From NCBI GenBank assembly GCA_016291375.1, contig JAEEXE010000009.1:1-64000 (forward strand): a DNA stretch of 64,000 nt, read 5' to 3'. Source of the stretch: Butyrivibrio sp. (lineage in GTDB: Bacteria > Bacillota > Clostridia > Lachnospirales > Lachnospiraceae). Each line of letters opens with the position of its first letter. Within the stretch, counting starts at the first letter, position 1. Both the position numbers and the translations under genes were made by a program. The notes beneath the pieces were generated by a model. The model was not told the DNA's origin and searched no databases. It worked only from the letters and a program-made list of their open reading frames with translations. Of this stretch, positions 35,863 through 45,700 are shown piece by piece.

Positions 35863-36743
35863 TTAAGTATCTATAACTTTTATCACTTTACATCGATCAT
35901 TATCGAATATGATCATTTTTCTACCTACCCAACGAATTTTTATATCATCTTCTTCAGGAGTCTCAAGCTCATAGAGTAACTCCTTTTTTGAGTGGATAAT
36001 TCATTTTTGTATACTTTATTATTCTCAAAAATATACACTTCGCCTTCGTCGTATCCAATTATCCTGGATGCTCCGCCTTTTTTATTGCATAAAACTTCGG
36101 CGTCTTGCGTTTCTATGTTAAATGAAAAAAGGACTTCCCCTTGAATATCATCATTTTCAATATTTCTTAAATCAACCAAATGTCCTTTCTTATATTTATC
36201 GCCCTTAACAGAAGTAGTAATTCCATATAATCTCCCGTCACTTAAATAAAAGGAATTGGCAAAAACTGCTGCATGCTTCAAATTAAGTTCACTTAGCTCT
36301 GAAATTTCAGAACGGCGATTAGAATCATCTATGAAATAAAGCTCGTTATCCTCTGATTCCTTATCAATACCAACTTTCCTTCCATCATCTAATTCAAAGG
36401 TCGGTGGTCCAAAATACGTGTATTTATCGTATACTTCCTCTTCATCCTCCACTTCTTCCAAAGCTTGATGTTCGATATCATATCTGAATCTAGTCTTCTC
36501 TTTTCCGTTTTCAACATCAAATATCACGCTATCTTCGCTCAGTACACAATTCGAGATGAAATCATTCTCCAAATCCACTACATCATATATGGAATAAGCA
36601 GTCTCTTTATCAATGTCATAGAGAACAACTCCGCTACACTTTCTCCCTTCATACTCTGATGTGTAGCAAAAATAATTCCCTGTATCGTCATTCGGTCCGA
36701 ATCGCTCCAAGAAAACCACTCTATTATTCGATTCGTTTATACT
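35863..36743 (-). pseudogene. Broken beta-rich gene: in-frame UAG at its head and a frameshift in an A6 run
   Basis: The track gives 35940-36719 (259 aa from a GTG with no ribosome site). Two defects are visible. Upstream, the frame is continuous with the preceding lipoprotein gene except for its TAG stop; the next codons read SINESNNRVVFLER. Near the 3' end, an A6 run (35984-35989) appears slipped: the listed frame ends RLLKKMI, while the other frame reads KKELLYELETPEEDDIKIR and continues to a stop at 35863, 16 bp before the next gene with normal spacing. Beta-rich, propeller-like sequence. Could also be assembly error or phase variation. Confidence 0.65.
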
Positions 36744-37532
36744 CTATTCATTAACCGTCTCAGCATTTCTTATGACTTCATCAAATGTGTCTGCATCACG
36801 TCCCATCACAGAATAGAGCGAAACAAATTGTGGTTTGAATCGGCAAACATACCTCTTGTAAATATCCTCACCATCCACGTTAGCCTTTATGTATAGAGAC
36901 GGATGTTCTTCACCTAAAAAAGTTATGGTATCAATCTCTGCTGTTGCATTTGGCAAAGAGGGCAATACTGATGATTTACATTCCTCAAGAAATGCCTCTT
37001 CATTTGCAAATAATCCAACTTCAAGTTCAACCGCTTGAACCATTACGTCAAAAATATTATTTGCCGGAGCTGCATCTGTTTTATCTGAAGCATGAGCTAC
37101 CACCACCATGTCTCCTTTATCAATGGCCTGTCTCACCTCTATATCATTATTAAAATCGATGTCAATCCCGTTTATTTCCTTAAGTTCATCTGCGGTACTA
37201 AATGTATAACTGTCATCTAAATCAAATTTGATATTGAAAAAAGCATTTTCGTATGAATTTCCGTCCACCTCTCCCGTAACATCAGACATAGCGTGCATCT
37301 TTTTACGATCTTCATCCGTAAGTGTTTTGCGCTCCTCAGTGGATGCTTCAACTGAAGAGTCTTCATTACCAGGTTCAGTTGCTTCTTCCATTGATACCTC
37401 TGAGGAGGCAGTCTCAACTGAATTGTTTTCTTCAACGCTGTTATCTTTCGGTTCGGTTTTCGTATTTGCACACGCTACAGATGCTGCCATCACTGCTACC
37501 GTTATCATTGCAACAATTAGTTTCTTTTTCAT
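36744..37532 (-). CDS. Lipoprotein of unknown function
   Basis: 262 aa. Signal peptide with lipobox SVAC (Cys21), then an acidic Ser/Glu-rich linker (about 25-75) and a folded domain (about 90-262) with alternating strands (YENAFFNIKFDLDDSYTF, HPSLYIKANVDGEDIYKRYVCRF). No family recognised with confidence. Likely anchored outside the membrane. Lying behind module A, it could serve as an immunity or accessory protein for the large module protein; this is only positional inference. Confidence 0.7.
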   Translation of the reverse strand: MKKKLIVAMITVAVMAASVACANTKTEPKDNSVEENNSVETASSEVSMEEATEPGNEDSSVEASTEERKTLTDEDRKKMHAMSDVTGEVDGNSYENAFFNIKFDLDDSYTFSTADELKEINGIDIDFNNDIEVRQAIDKGDMVVVAHASDKTDAAPANNIFDVMVQAVELEVGLFANEEAFLEECKSSVLPSLPNATAEIDTITFLGEEHPSLYIKANVDGEDIYKRYVCRFKPQFVSLYSVMGRDADTFDEVIRNAETVNE

Positions 37533-37588
37533 AATTGATACCTTTCCTTTTTACCTGCGCTTCTAATGTCATAAAGCTCTTATACTGT

Positions 37589-38743
37589 TTACTCTTCACT
37601 CGGAACATCCTCAACCCAAGCAAGGCCACTGTTAAACGGGGATGCATCCTTATACTTTGGTTCTATAATCCATCCGTTCTCCACTGAATAATATCCATAT
37701 AAGCCATCTTTTTTTACAGGGACGATGCCTTCCTCGGATATATTTAGTATATCTTCATACTGACATGGCACTACCTCTTCACCTTTTGTATTGATCACGC
37801 CATCTAAGCCATCTTTATTCTTAACAGTCGCAAACCCATTAGTAAATTCTTGTGCGTTTTTATATATCGGATCTATGACATATTCCCCTTCGGTATCGAT
37901 GTATCCATACAATCCGGTTGTTTTATCTTCTACTCTTGCAAGTCCATCACTGTACAATTTTTCGTAAACAGTATATCCCGGCAGGCCGAATTTATCGTCA
38001 GATAAAGCTTGATTTTCAAGATTAATTAGTCTTGCTCCTTCTTTTTCATTTAACTGAGCAAAAGCTCTTCCTTCACGAAAATCTGTCAACCCTCTATATT
38101 GGGGTTCAATAATGTACTCACCCTTTTCGTTGATTACTCCTCTAAGCATATCCTTTGAGCATACAGTAGCTACGCCATCATCAGTGAAGGCTCTCGCTAA
38201 TATATAATCGGCTTTGATTACCATTTCTCCATCAATAGTCATGTATCCCCATAATTCTGTTTGCTTGTCCTTTATAGGAAATAGCCCATTTGCTCCCGGC
38301 GGACCAATAATATCAATAATATCAGTGACTCCATCCATGTCATACGGAATCTTTGATATTAGTTTCATCTTTTCATCCAAAATCTCAATTCCGTCATCGG
38401 TCCCACTAATGAATATAGCCTTATTGTCATATGTTCCCACTTCAACCATAGTTATCTTAAAAGAAACATCTCCAATAGCTTTACAGTTTTTATCGATAAA
38501 ATACACTTCCTTATTACCATAATTATAAGTTGGTGTTTTATCAACCCTTGCTATTCCATACCGTTTAAACACCTCCGGGTCTTCAGACTCAAAAACTTTG
38601 CTTACTTTTTCCCCTGAAATATCTATGTAATACTTACCGGATATCATATCCTTGTTGCATCCAACCAGAGTTCCTACAGCCAATATCCCTATGAATACTA
38701 TCGCTGTAACGCTTATTATAGTTTTCCTTAATTGCTTACTCAC
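37589..38743 (-). CDS. WG-repeat lipoprotein
   Basis: 384 aa. Signal peptide with lipobox LVGC (Cys29). At least four WG-type repeats, such as LWGYMTIDGEMVIKADY, GLYGYIDTEGEYVIDPIY, GLDGVINTKGEEVVPCQY and GLYGYYSVENGWIIEPKY. WG repeats form beta-rich binding surfaces of unknown ligand. The GTG start overlaps the stop of the 816-aa gene by 8 bp (CAATGTGAGTAAG), so it is translationally coupled to it and probably works with that protein. Confidence 0.85.
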   Translation of the reverse strand: MSKQLRKTIISVTAIVFIGILAVGTLVGCNKDMISGKYYIDISGEKVSKVFESEDPEVFKRYGIARVDKTPTYNYGNKEVYFIDKNCKAIGDVSFKITMVEVGTYDNKAIFISGTDDGIEILDEKMKLISKIPYDMDGVTDIIDIIGPPGANGLFPIKDKQTELWGYMTIDGEMVIKADYILARAFTDDGVATVCSKDMLRGVINEKGEYIIEPQYRGLTDFREGRAFAQLNEKEGARLINLENQALSDDKFGLPGYTVYEKLYSDGLARVEDKTTGLYGYIDTEGEYVIDPIYKNAQEFTNGFATVKNKDGLDGVINTKGEEVVPCQYEDILNISEEGIVPVKKDGLYGYYSVENGWIIEPKYKDASPFNSGLAWVEDVPSEE

Positions 38744-41186
38744 ATTGATTACCCCACAGTTCTAATATGGTACCATCAGCCTTTGCAGCCGGTTCAGGAC
38801 TTATATCAGGATCTGTTGCACAAACAGTTTTATATACCTCTTGCACTTTATTTAATGCACCGTATGTCTCTTCCAAGCAGTTATCATTTACTTTAATGAC
38901 TTCCTTTTCAACTCCGTTTACTTTTATCGTTTCCGTTTCCTTGAATGATGAAATATTATATTCTCCGCTGATGATAGCCTTGCATAAATCCGGATTCTGT
39001 ATTTGTTTACTATCTGCCCAAGCATCTATTGTATCATTCATCTTTGTTGTGAATTCTTCATTCCATTCTCCCAGCGTAGCTATACCTTTAGGATTATCTA
39101 TTGCGGCCATATATTCCGGAGCCACCATCCCATTATGAAGCGCACAAAAACGCACTTTCGCATCTTGTCCGTCAGAAAGGTCATAATCAACATAACATGC
39201 ACCAACGGAACCTACCATCTTCGTCAAAAGATGATCATGTTGATCTGCTAGAGCATCCTCCACACCTGTATACGTAAAATATTTATATGCATCAAAGGCT
39301 TCCTGTGAAATGGCAACATATTTTTCTGTATCACCTGTAGTATCTAGACTTCCCAGCTCTATGTATTTTTTTGCAAGCCTATCACCATGCGGCTTAAAAG
39401 TATCCACGCTAATATTCTCTTCATTAACACTAAAAAGCGTATCATAAGTGAGCGCACCTACTTCCGCTCCAACAGCCGGATGTCCACACTTTCCACCTAT
39501 ATATGCTCCTGAAATTACCATTCCTCCTCTAATCATTTTATTGCCAAGTTGTTTCTGTTCTAACTCTGCAGCTTCAACCAATTCTTCCATATTTCCATCA
39601 TCCAAAATATTACCCGCTGCCAATGGACCAACAATATATTGTGCGCTCATCTCGAATGGTTTATGTTCACCTTTTTTGTCTATTGAATCAATAGTTAGAG
39701 TCAATCCGCGTCCTTCAAAATATGAAGCTTCTGTGATTTTATAGTTAGGTTTATCTAAGTAGACTTCATAAATTCCTTCCTTTCCAAGTCTCGTACATCC
39801 AATATAATATTGTTTTTTCAAATAACCAAACATATCCGTCATGACACAATTCTTATGATAGTCATTAAGTAATACACCATGCAACGGAGTCCCGTTTTCA
39901 TTCATTGCTACAGCCATATTACTACTCCATGTGACTTCAACTGCTCCGTCATGGATATTATCAAGAATATCCATGGGGTTATCACATGCCAATATTGCAT
40001 TCATTTGATTTATATATTCTTCTGTATTTCCTTTTAATGCCGATTCCTCAGCACTACTATTCTCTATATATGATGTCCCCATTATGTAAGCGGCGACACC
40101 TATCCAGCATGCTTTTCCTTCACCGTTAAGCTTATCGGCATATTTATTATAGCCCTGCTTTGCATTTCCGCTAAGCACTGACTTAAACAACAGTATTTCT
40201 GTTCCACCATTATGATACAATTTATCCTCAGCATGTATAGCTTCAGCTCTCGCTGCAAGCTCTTCCAATGTTAACGAACTCTTATTTATAGCATTTTTTA
40301 TTTCTTCATCTGTTAGTCCCATCTCATGAAGTTCAGCCATAAGTACAGCATTCAAGATCATGTTCTCTTCTTCCGGATCGATCTCCGGATATTCATATGT
40401 TCTTGTGTTATCAAAAGCATTCGCGGTTACTATTATCTTTGAAAAGTCATCACTTATTGTTGTATTAAAATTATTAATGCCTAAAACATAATCACAAAAA
40501 GCCTTATAGAGTTTTGTTAATCTTACCCGCTTTTTGCAGTCATCTTCTATTGCCTCACATTCTGCCGAAATATCAAGTTTTCTTACCTTTAGATGACTAA
40601 GCAGCTCTACAAGTTCATCTTTTTGTGTTGATATATTTTTATAATTTGAGACCGCATCCTCAGTATCTGTTGATAAAGAGCCGCCTCCTTCACCATAATA
40701 TGCCTTGTTTAAATAAAGTTCAGAACACATCGGAGTCTTCTGGGTCGCCACATTTGGCGAAAAATAAACCGACACCCCAGCTGTAGGTAAAATCTGTCCT
40801 GAATATTCTTCATTTCCTTGCAGTATTTCGTAGAAACTCTCACAAAGAAGTAATAATTCTTTCGCCATATCTGAAGCCAGTCTCATTGTTTGTGTCGCAC
40901 TTACTGTTTTATGCTTCAGTTCAGCATACTCGGTACAATTATGCAAATCCTCTGCAAAAGTGAGTGCCTGACTCGCATCTCCATCCGAGCTATCTTCTAA
41001 ATCTTTTTTTCCAGATTGTGCAAGCTCTTGCCATCCATCAAGCACTCCCTTTATTGTCACATAATCATCTATTGTTGCATCGAGATAATCCTTATGAAGC
41101 CAAAGTTCGACTGTAGAATTATCAAGAGAATTTTCTTCTGTTCTATTTACCTTATCAATTGTATCTGTTGTATTCTTCTTCCCCAT
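38736..41186 (-). CDS. Large T7SS-module protein (LXG-like layout), copy A
   Basis: 816 aa paralogue of the 820-aa protein. Helical N-terminus (HKDYLDATIDDYVTIKGVLDGW), EMGLTDEEIKNAINKSSLTLEEL near 290-320, a glycine-rich segment (GGMVISGAYIGGKCG) near 550, then KMVGSVGACYVDYDLSDG and GIATLGEWNEEFTTKM, ending TILELWGNQCE. Homology extends along the whole length, so this is not a toxin with a swapped C-terminus. Preceded by its coiled-coil and WxG partners and coupled to the WG-repeat lipoprotein. Probable T7SS substrate or surface component; activity unknown. Confidence 0.75.
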   Translation of the reverse strand: MGKKNTTDTIDKVNRTEENSLDNSTVELWLHKDYLDATIDDYVTIKGVLDGWQELAQSGKKDLEDSSDGDASQALTFAEDLHNCTEYAELKHKTVSATQTMRLASDMAKELLLLCESFYEILQGNEEYSGQILPTAGVSVYFSPNVATQKTPMCSELYLNKAYYGEGGGSLSTDTEDAVSNYKNISTQKDELVELLSHLKVRKLDISAECEAIEDDCKKRVRLTKLYKAFCDYVLGINNFNTTISDDFSKIIVTANAFDNTRTYEYPEIDPEEENMILNAVLMAELHEMGLTDEEIKNAINKSSLTLEELAARAEAIHAEDKLYHNGGTEILLFKSVLSGNAKQGYNKYADKLNGEGKACWIGVAAYIMGTSYIENSSAEESALKGNTEEYINQMNAILACDNPMDILDNIHDGAVEVTWSSNMAVAMNENGTPLHGVLLNDYHKNCVMTDMFGYLKKQYYIGCTRLGKEGIYEVYLDKPNYKITEASYFEGRGLTLTIDSIDKKGEHKPFEMSAQYIVGPLAAGNILDDGNMEELVEAAELEQKQLGNKMIRGGMVISGAYIGGKCGHPAVGAEVGALTYDTLFSVNEENISVDTFKPHGDRLAKKYIELGSLDTTGDTEKYVAISQEAFDAYKYFTYTGVEDALADQHDHLLTKMVGSVGACYVDYDLSDGQDAKVRFCALHNGMVAPEYMAAIDNPKGIATLGEWNEEFTTKMNDTIDAWADSKQIQNPDLCKAIISGEYNISSFKETETIKVNGVEKEVIKVNDNCLEETYGALNKVQEVYKTVCATDPDISPEPAAKADGTILELWGNQCE

Positions 41187-41218
41187 TATTCTTCCTCTAG
41201 TTATAATCGTTATAATAA

Positions 41219-41533
41219 TTATTTTTCTTCAACACCTAGATTTTTCGATAATACTTCGTCTACCGATTTAAAATCAAATTGATAATCGCCTAACAGCTCC
41301 GAGTATTTAGCAAAAAAATACATAGTACGCGCCAAGTAAGCCGCTATTGTATTGGCCGCGCCCAAATAGTTATCTCCGGATATACCTATCCAGTGATTTG
41401 CCATAGTTATTGTATTATCTACATAAGTTTCATGTTCAGCCTCTACATTGGATGATAATCCCTCGAAACTATATTCGACCCTACCTGTTATAAGCGGATC
41501 TTGATATATTGTTTCAGCAACTTTTTTGTCCAT
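41219..41533 (-). CDS. Small WxG-motif helical protein, module A
   Basis: 104 aa. NHWIGISGDNYLGAANTIAAYL carries the W-x-G turn between two helices, and the N-terminus (RVEYSFEGLSSNVEAEHETYVDNTI) matches the module B protein. Start behind GGAAGAGG. It lies 32 bp upstream of the 816-aa gene. Probable helical partner for secretion. Confidence 0.75.
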   Translation of the reverse strand: MDKKVAETIYQDPLITGRVEYSFEGLSSNVEAEHETYVDNTITMANHWIGISGDNYLGAANTIAAYLARTMYFFAKYSELLGDYQFDFKSVDEVLSKNLGVEEK

Positions 41534-41552
41534 TATTAATTACCTCTTCCTT

Positions 41553-41921
41553 TTATCCGGATTGTTGTCCTTCTCGCTGTTCCTCAGCTCTTTGCTGAGC
41601 CTGGCGTTGTTCTTCTTCCCACTGTGCTTGCTCTGCCAATAATTCTTGTAAATAATCATTGAGCCACGATACCAGTTCTGTTATCTTACTATTTATAGTA
41701 GTTATAGATGGTCCAATCTGTTCATTCAAAGAAAGCATAACTGTCTTGAAATCTTCCTGTGGTATCTTGGCTGAAGCTTCATAATTACTTCCAAGTTCGG
41801 TAAGATCAGTAGTTATCAAAATATTCTCCGCAGACATGGGACCTAGCCTCATCGCTGCTCTTCCTAACAGATTTAAATCATGATATACATCCTCTATATC
41901 TCCACTTCTATCTCGTGCCAT
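41553..41921 (-). CDS. Coiled-coil T7SS partner protein (DUF5082-like), module A
   Basis: 122 aa. MARDRSGDIEDVYHDLNLL and IPQEDFKTVMLSLNEQIG align with the module B partner; the C-terminal coiled coil is QAQWEEEQRQAQQRAEEQ. Start behind AGGAG with only 4-nt spacing. A GC-rich hairpin separates it from the esx-like genes upstream, so its expression may be set lower than theirs. Confidence 0.72.
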   Translation of the reverse strand: MARDRSGDIEDVYHDLNLLGRAAMRLGPMSAENILITTDLTELGSNYEASAKIPQEDFKTVMLSLNEQIGPSITTINSKITELVSWLNDYLQELLAEQAQWEEEQRQAQQRAEEQREGQQSG

Positions 41922-41939
41922 ATCTCTCCTTTTTTAATT

Positions 41940-41962
41940 TGGCGGCGGCAACGCCGCCGCCA
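41940..41962 (-). promoter_or_regulatory. GC-only hairpin between the WXG genes and module A
   Basis: GGCGGCGGC-AAC-GCCGCCGCC, a perfect 9-bp GC stem in an AT-rich island, placed 5 bp after the stop of the WXG-like gene. On the minus strand the tail is AAATTAAAAAAGG, without a T tract, so it is not a standard terminator. It fits an RNA 3'-end stabiliser or attenuating structure that would let the WXG genes be made in excess. Confidence 0.65.
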
Positions 41963-41966
41963 TAAA

Positions 41967-42293
41967 TTATGCTTCTACGTAAAAATTAAGATCAATTCCA
42001 TCTTCGATAAGTGAATTATCAACTGCTTTTCCGGTTCTAGCCGCTTCATCGAGCGCCAGTCCAACTTGATTAATTTTTTCCGGATATTTCCCAACAAGTT
42101 CCCTTGATTGATTATATTTAGTCAAAAAATCTCCACGAGCTTGACCTGCAATCGAGTTTAAAACTTGAGTGTTCATTATTTCGTCAAGTGTTCCTAAAAG
42201 TGTTGAAAGATTTCCGGCCAACGATTGATATGCTCCCGCCTGAGACTCCAAATTACCCGGGGTATAACTAATAGGTGTTAAACTTATTTCCAT
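41967..42293 (-). CDS. WXG100-like protein lacking the Trp
   Basis: 108 aa, two-helix WXG100 size and pattern. The central turn reads LNSIAGQARGDFLTKYNQS where WXG100 proteins have W-x-G, so the Trp is replaced by Ile-Ala-Gly. Second gene after EssC, 12 bp past the true WXG100 gene; may form a heterodimer with it, as EsxA/EsxB pairs do. Start behind AAAGGAG. Confidence 0.75.
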   Translation of the reverse strand: MEISLTPISYTPGNLESQAGAYQSLAGNLSTLLGTLDEIMNTQVLNSIAGQARGDFLTKYNQSRELVGKYPEKINQVGLALDEAARTGKAVDNSLIEDGIDLNFYVEA

Positions 42294-42305
42294 TTTTTTC
42301 TCCTT

Positions 42306-42656
42306 TCAACTAGGCATTCCCATACCGTTTAAACTAAGTACTCTCGCAACATTTTCTCGAGTAGCAGCATCTGCAACTGAATATGCGTCAATTGAATCCT
42401 GAGAATGATCACGTAAACATTCTGCATAATGAATCATATTATACATGGCATCTGCCAATTGCTGATATGAAGTTGTAAACTGATCCGCTGCACCACCAAG
42501 CCAATCATTAATCACCTGATCTCTCACGTCGATTAACTGGTTATTCCAACCAGTGAATTCAGACTTCATGTCTTCAAGATTGCCTACAGCAACCTTCATT
42601 GTTCCTCCATCTACTCCGACTGTATCTTCTCTTGTTGCATCAAATTGTCCAGCCAT
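42306..42656 (-). CDS. WXG100-family secreted protein (EsxA-like)
   Basis: 116 aa. Helix-turn-helix with the canonical motif NDWLGGAADQFTTSYQQL (about 49-66) and no signal peptide. Downstream Y-x-x-x-D/E-like positions are uncertain. Directly after essC (62 bp), which is typical for T7SS substrates. Start behind AAAGGAG. Likely exported by the EssC machine. Confidence 0.9.
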   Translation of the reverse strand: MAGQFDATREDTVGVDGGTMKVAVGNLEDMKSEFTGWNNQLIDVRDQVINDWLGGAADQFTTSYQQLADAMYNMIHYAECLRDHSQDSIDAYSVADAATRENVARVLSLNGMGMPS

Positions 42657-42718
42657 TTCTTTTTTCTCCTTTCCTTTACATTATAGTTGTATTATTGAAA
42701 AGCCTTTATCGGCACATT

Positions 42719-45700
42719 TCAACCTGTTTTATTAAATACGGTTTTAAGTTTATAAAAATTGTTATTTTCTAACAGATATGCTTCTCCCGGTTCTATCTTT
42801 TTGTGATATTTCTTTCTCAAAGCCGTCATCTGATCAATGACATGTTGCTCACTATAATTCTCAAACGCCATCGCGCTTTTCTCCTCTCGAACAAGCCTTA
42901 AGAATTCACATATACCCGGCACTCCCACAAGCACCTCACAATCAAGAATAGTCATAAATATTTTTTCATTCTTGAATTTGTTAAACAACCGCTTGTATAT
43001 TTCCAACATATCTCTTCTGATCGACAGCCCCTGATAATAGTCTGCGGAATTAAGAAGCAAGAAAGCTAATCTATCATTCCGTGTTCTATTCTTTAGATTC
43101 TCCTCCATCCTACTGTGTATTTCCTTGATCGCATCATCAAACACTTCTTCTTCCGACGTGTATACCTTGACGACTTCAAGCTTCTCAAGATTCCTAAACG
43201 TTCCTTTATAATCATCAAGAATATATATATCTACAGGTGCATTTTCTCTATTGTCGTTCATATAATTCATCCAATAATTTATAAACGACCTTCTTCCCGA
43301 ATGTTGCTTTCCGGCTATAGCCAGCGATATATTGTCAATCATATTAAAAGTTACCGGCTTTATTGTATTGAAGCTTACTCCAAACGGTATCTGGTATCTT
43401 CCGGGTTTCTCTTCATACATGGATGCTATTATCTCCGGAGAAACAATTTCCGGAACTTCAGGAATAGCAGCGCTGGTTGAAGATGCATAACGTGTATTTA
43501 CCTCCTCTATAAACTTTGTTATAAGCTCTTTGCGCTCTATCTCCTTTTCTGCATCGAATGTAAGATATGTTTGCGCCTCATAATACAATCTGTCTTTCTG
43601 ATATACCATTCTTCCCGGTACATTATCAGGCATTAATTTACAATGCTCAAATACCATTCCCATCTCAGTCTTATCATTAACAGCAAAAGAATATCTGTTA
43701 TTAAAGCATGCCAAAAGCCTAAATCCAAATACCGAAGACAGCGAACTTGTAAGAACAAACACTACTCCCATCGCTGCTCCTTCTCTTACAAGAACAGTAA
43801 GTTGATCAACATATTCTGGGCATTCTCCTCGGAACGCACTATAGTTATCGATCAATATGATTTCTTGAGGGAGCTCTCGATATCCGGCTTCTCTGTATGA
43901 ACTAAATGAACTAAGACCGAGCTTAGATAATATTTCTTTTCTTTCCTCTATATCTTTCTTGATAAGCTTAAACAAATTTGCAAGCTTCTCATCATCAGCC
44001 GGTTTTACTACGCCGCCTACATGTTTTAGCTCTGAGTAGTTAGCAAGGAATCCTGTTCCAAAATCAAGAATATATATCCTTGCATCTTCCGGAGTATATC
44101 TTTCTGCAATACCTCTTATTATCAGCTGCAACATATTTGTCTTACCGGTCTGTGATGAACCTATAATCAAGGCATTACCGCTTGATAAATTAAGCGAGAG
44201 CGTTCCTTGCTTCTGACTTGCCGGATCATCATATATTCCAAGCGGAACCAAAATATCACTTCCGTCTTCATCAAGTATTTCTGCGTTATACGGTATTACT
44301 TCCTCAAGCGCCGGCATACATATGGGACTAAGCTTTGCAATATTCTCTTTTTTACAATAATCACCTATATACTGTATAAGAGCTTCGAGCTGTGTTTCTC
44401 CTCCTTCTACTTTTTCAGGTTTCTGTTCGTATACAACTTCCCTTTTGCCTGAAAGATCAACTTTGCAAATATCAAATGCTCTTGCCTCATCAACGTTCTT
44501 AATAGTTGATGACTCGCCACTATAGCCTGACTGGAACAATTCAAATATCTCATTGTTTCCTACCTGGAGATATGCTCTTCCGGGTTCTCTTATCTCTGCA
44601 GCAAGCGGGGATTTAAGAACCTCGTTACTGTCTGTCTTCTCCTGCACCTTCAAACAAATCCTAAATCTCGAGTTACTCCAAATCTGATCGTTTACAACAC
44701 CTGCAGGCTTCTGAGTAGCTAATATTAGATGTACCCCCAAGCTTCGTCCGATTCGCGCTGTACTGATAAGTTCTTTCATGAACTCAGGCTGATCGGTCTT
44801 GAGCTCGGCAAACTCGTCGACTATCAGGATGAGGTGCGGTAAAGGTGTCTTTGCCACTCCGTCTCGAAACAGTTTTATGTAATCATCTATTCTGTTGACG
44901 TCATACTGTGCAAACAGCATCTGACGTTTAACAAGCTCTGCATGAATTGATGTAAGCGAACGGTCTATCTGCTTTCCGTCAATGTTTGTTATTGCTCCGT
45001 TTAGATGTGGAAGGTTCCTGAACTGATTCGCCATGCCACCACCCTTAAAGTCAATAAGAACAAACCCAAGCTCATAAGGATGGAACAATGTTGCAAGTGT
45101 TATTATGTATGTCTGTAACAGTTCACTCTTACCGGAACCGGTAGTACCTGCCACTAATCCGTGAGGTCCGTGATATTTCTCATGGATATCAAGCGTCATT
45201 GTCTTTCCGCTTGCAAGTACTCCTATGGGTGCTGCGATACTATCCCAGATTCTGCTCTCACGCCATCTCTTTCCAAGATCAAGCTCATATGCACTCATGA
45301 TATGCATGATCTCATACAGTGAAATATGCTTGGTCAATGAACTTTCCAAACTCACTTCATCTATATAAACAGGAGCCAGCTTAAGTGCCGCTTCCGCAAC
45401 CCTGCTCTGCGGTTCATGTATATATGCAAAACGCTGTTCTTTCATGCCATCCTGCACGCTCTGTATCACGCCCGCATTCTCTCTGGTATCAAGATACACC
45501 TTCTGCTCTACCGAATAATGCAGCATCTCTTCTTGTTCTTCGAAGAAGATAAATGAAAATCCCAATGAATTGGCTCTTTCCGCATACTTCAAAACAGGAT
45601 GTCCGCTGATCATCTCAGAGCGATACACGAACACAACGAAATTCGGTCTTCCCGCTGCATCATCCATAAGCTCTCTTGATGATAACTCGGAATACAAGAA

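Noticed and set aside
38736-41186. Classic LXG polymorphic toxin with a swapped C-terminal domain
   Set aside because: The C-terminal domain is homologous to those of the 820- and 458-aa paralogues, and no clear toxin motif or dedicated cytosolic immunity gene was recognised.
41940-41962. GC hairpin as an intrinsic terminator
   Set aside because: No T tract follows on either strand; the downstream module genes continue with operon-like spacing. Listed as a regulatory hairpin instead.
42680-42685. TATAAT upstream of the WXG100 gene as its own promoter
   Set aside because: No usable -35 at 16-18 bp and the resulting leader would begin at the ribosome site.
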